Positions 63,585 to 64,000 of a DNA stretch of 64,000 bases are shown here, in pieces. Below the pieces are notes generated by a model. That model saw nothing but the letters and a program-made list of their open reading frames with translations. It had not been told where the DNA came from and ran no database searches. Each line of letters begins with the position of its first letter. The stretch's first letter is position 1. The stretch is from assembly GCF_028747205.1 (NCBI RefSeq), contig NZ_CP112880.1, positions 2,976,001 through 3,040,000 of the forward strand. Direction: 5' to 3'. The translations under genes were made by a program, and so were the position numbers. Source of the stretch: Streptomyces sp. CA-278952 (GTDB lineage Bacteria > Actinomycetota > Actinomycetes > Streptomycetales > Streptomycetaceae).

Positions 63585-63772
63585 GCACCACGGAGCTGAC
63601 CTGGTTCAAGAGCAGCTACAGCACCAACGACGGCCCGTCATGCGTCGAGGTCGCGGCTGCCCCCGCCACCATCCACGTACGCGACAGCAAGCAACTCCCC
63701 GCCGGCGGCCCGCACCTCGGCTTCGCCCCCGCCGCCTGGGCGGACTTCGTCACGTACGCGTCGGAGGTCTGA
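63581..63772 (+). CDS. DUF397 protein
   Basis: 63 aa; the ATG at 63581 overlaps the XRE stop. LTWFKSSYSTNDGPSCVEVAAAP, VRDSKQLPAGGPHLGFAPAAWADFV are the family's signature: W-x-KSSYS, the CVEVA strand, RDSK and the final W-x-x-F. Partner of the preceding XRE regulator. Confidence 0.95.
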   Translation: MSTTELTWFKSSYSTNDGPSCVEVAAAPATIHVRDSKQLPAGGPHLGFAPAAWADFVTYASEV

Positions 63773-63775
63773 GCC

Positions 63776-64000
63776 ATGTCCGTACCGCCGACCGTGCGGG
63801 TCAAGGCCTTCGACCACCTCGTCCTCAACGTCGGGGACGTCGAGCGGGCCATCGCGTTCTACTGCGGGCCGCTGGGCCTGGAGCCCGTACGGGTCGAGGA
63901 GTGGCGGGCGGGGAAGGTCCCGTTCCCCTCGGTCCGGGTCAGCCCGACCACGATCATCGACCTGCTGGACCGTCCGCGCGGCGAGTCGAACGTGGACCAC
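63776..64000 (+). CDS. VOC-family protein, 5' part
   Basis: 75 codons to the window edge; ATG at 63776, three bases after the DUF397 stop, so possibly co-transcribed. VKAFDHLVLNVGDVERAIAFYCGPLGLEPVRVEEW is the first half of a glyoxalase/dioxygenase VOC unit with a His metal-ligand candidate (FDHLVL). Confidence 0.85.
   Translation, partial: MSVPPTVRVKAFDHLVLNVGDVERAIAFYCGPLGLEPVRVEEWRAGKVPFPSVRVSPTTIIDLLDRPRGESNVDH

Overview
This 64 kb window is chromosomal DNA of a Streptomyces, or a very close actinomycete. GC content is very high and third codon positions are almost all G or C. GTG starts are common. whiD and bldM lie side by side near guaB, and there are groES-groEL1 with CIRCE sites, a cluster of PASTA-less Ser/Thr kinases, and an XRE/DUF397/RsbW-type trio. 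From memory, the gene order from guaA to glmS follows the S. coelicolor core around SCO4785 down to SCO4740. Roughly 1-51 kb is therefore conserved core, and 51-64 kb is more variable.

Layout. 1-8 kb: guaA (cut by the edge); an AroQ-delta chorismate mutase behind a leaderless leader peptide and an attenuator-like RNA; a sortase-E-type cell wall protein; a GMC oxidoreductase and a succinate-semialdehyde dehydrogenase. 8-18 kb: three membrane kinase-like proteins (two intact, one pseudokinase with a ~390-residue insertion inside its kinase domain), a stand-alone sensor-like domain, and glpD. 18.5-25.8 kb: a nucleotide-sugar dehydrogenase lacking the usual catalytic Cys, a membrane protein, guaB3, guaB, a ShbA-like sigma factor, and the developmental regulators bldM and whiD, which are divergent. 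26-36.5 kb: a LysR/MOSC pair, a PQQ-propeller protein, an SDR, groEL1/groES, a polysaccharide deacetylase lipoprotein, a THUMP-like methyltransferase and a membrane protein. 36.6-40 kb: a VOC protein and a divergent MFS exporter/TetR pair. 40-51 kb: the tRNA t6A and cell-wall block on the minus strand, glmS, acpS, nnr, DUF488, alr, alpha/beta hydrolase and tsaE, then tsaB, rimI and tsaD. It is interrupted by a secreted protein and by a 67-residue ORF behind an iron-box-like palindrome.

51-64 kb: a vapBC toxin-antitoxin pair, an unnamed 420-residue protein, an M14 carboxypeptidase, an ECF42 sigma factor with its DGPF partner, a VOC protein, an epoxide hydrolase divergent from a leaderless MarR gene, a small secreted protein, and a Pro/Ala-rich HTH protein. 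Then come a complete IS5-type element with 19-bp inverted repeats, a TTA duplication and a likely -1 frameshift, an RsbW-like ATPase with an XRE/DUF397 pair, and the start of a VOC gene.

Themes: purine synthesis (guaA, guaB, guaB3), cell envelope (glmS, alr, deacetylase, sortase substrate, glpD), t6A modification (tsaB, tsaD, tsaE with rimI), and development (whiD, bldM, ShbA-like sigma). Most interesting are the chorismate mutase leader with rare Phe and Tyr codons and mutually exclusive hairpins, the pseudokinase in the kinase cluster, the Cys-less sugar dehydrogenase that shares an upstream motif with whiD, and the iron-box-linked small ORF.
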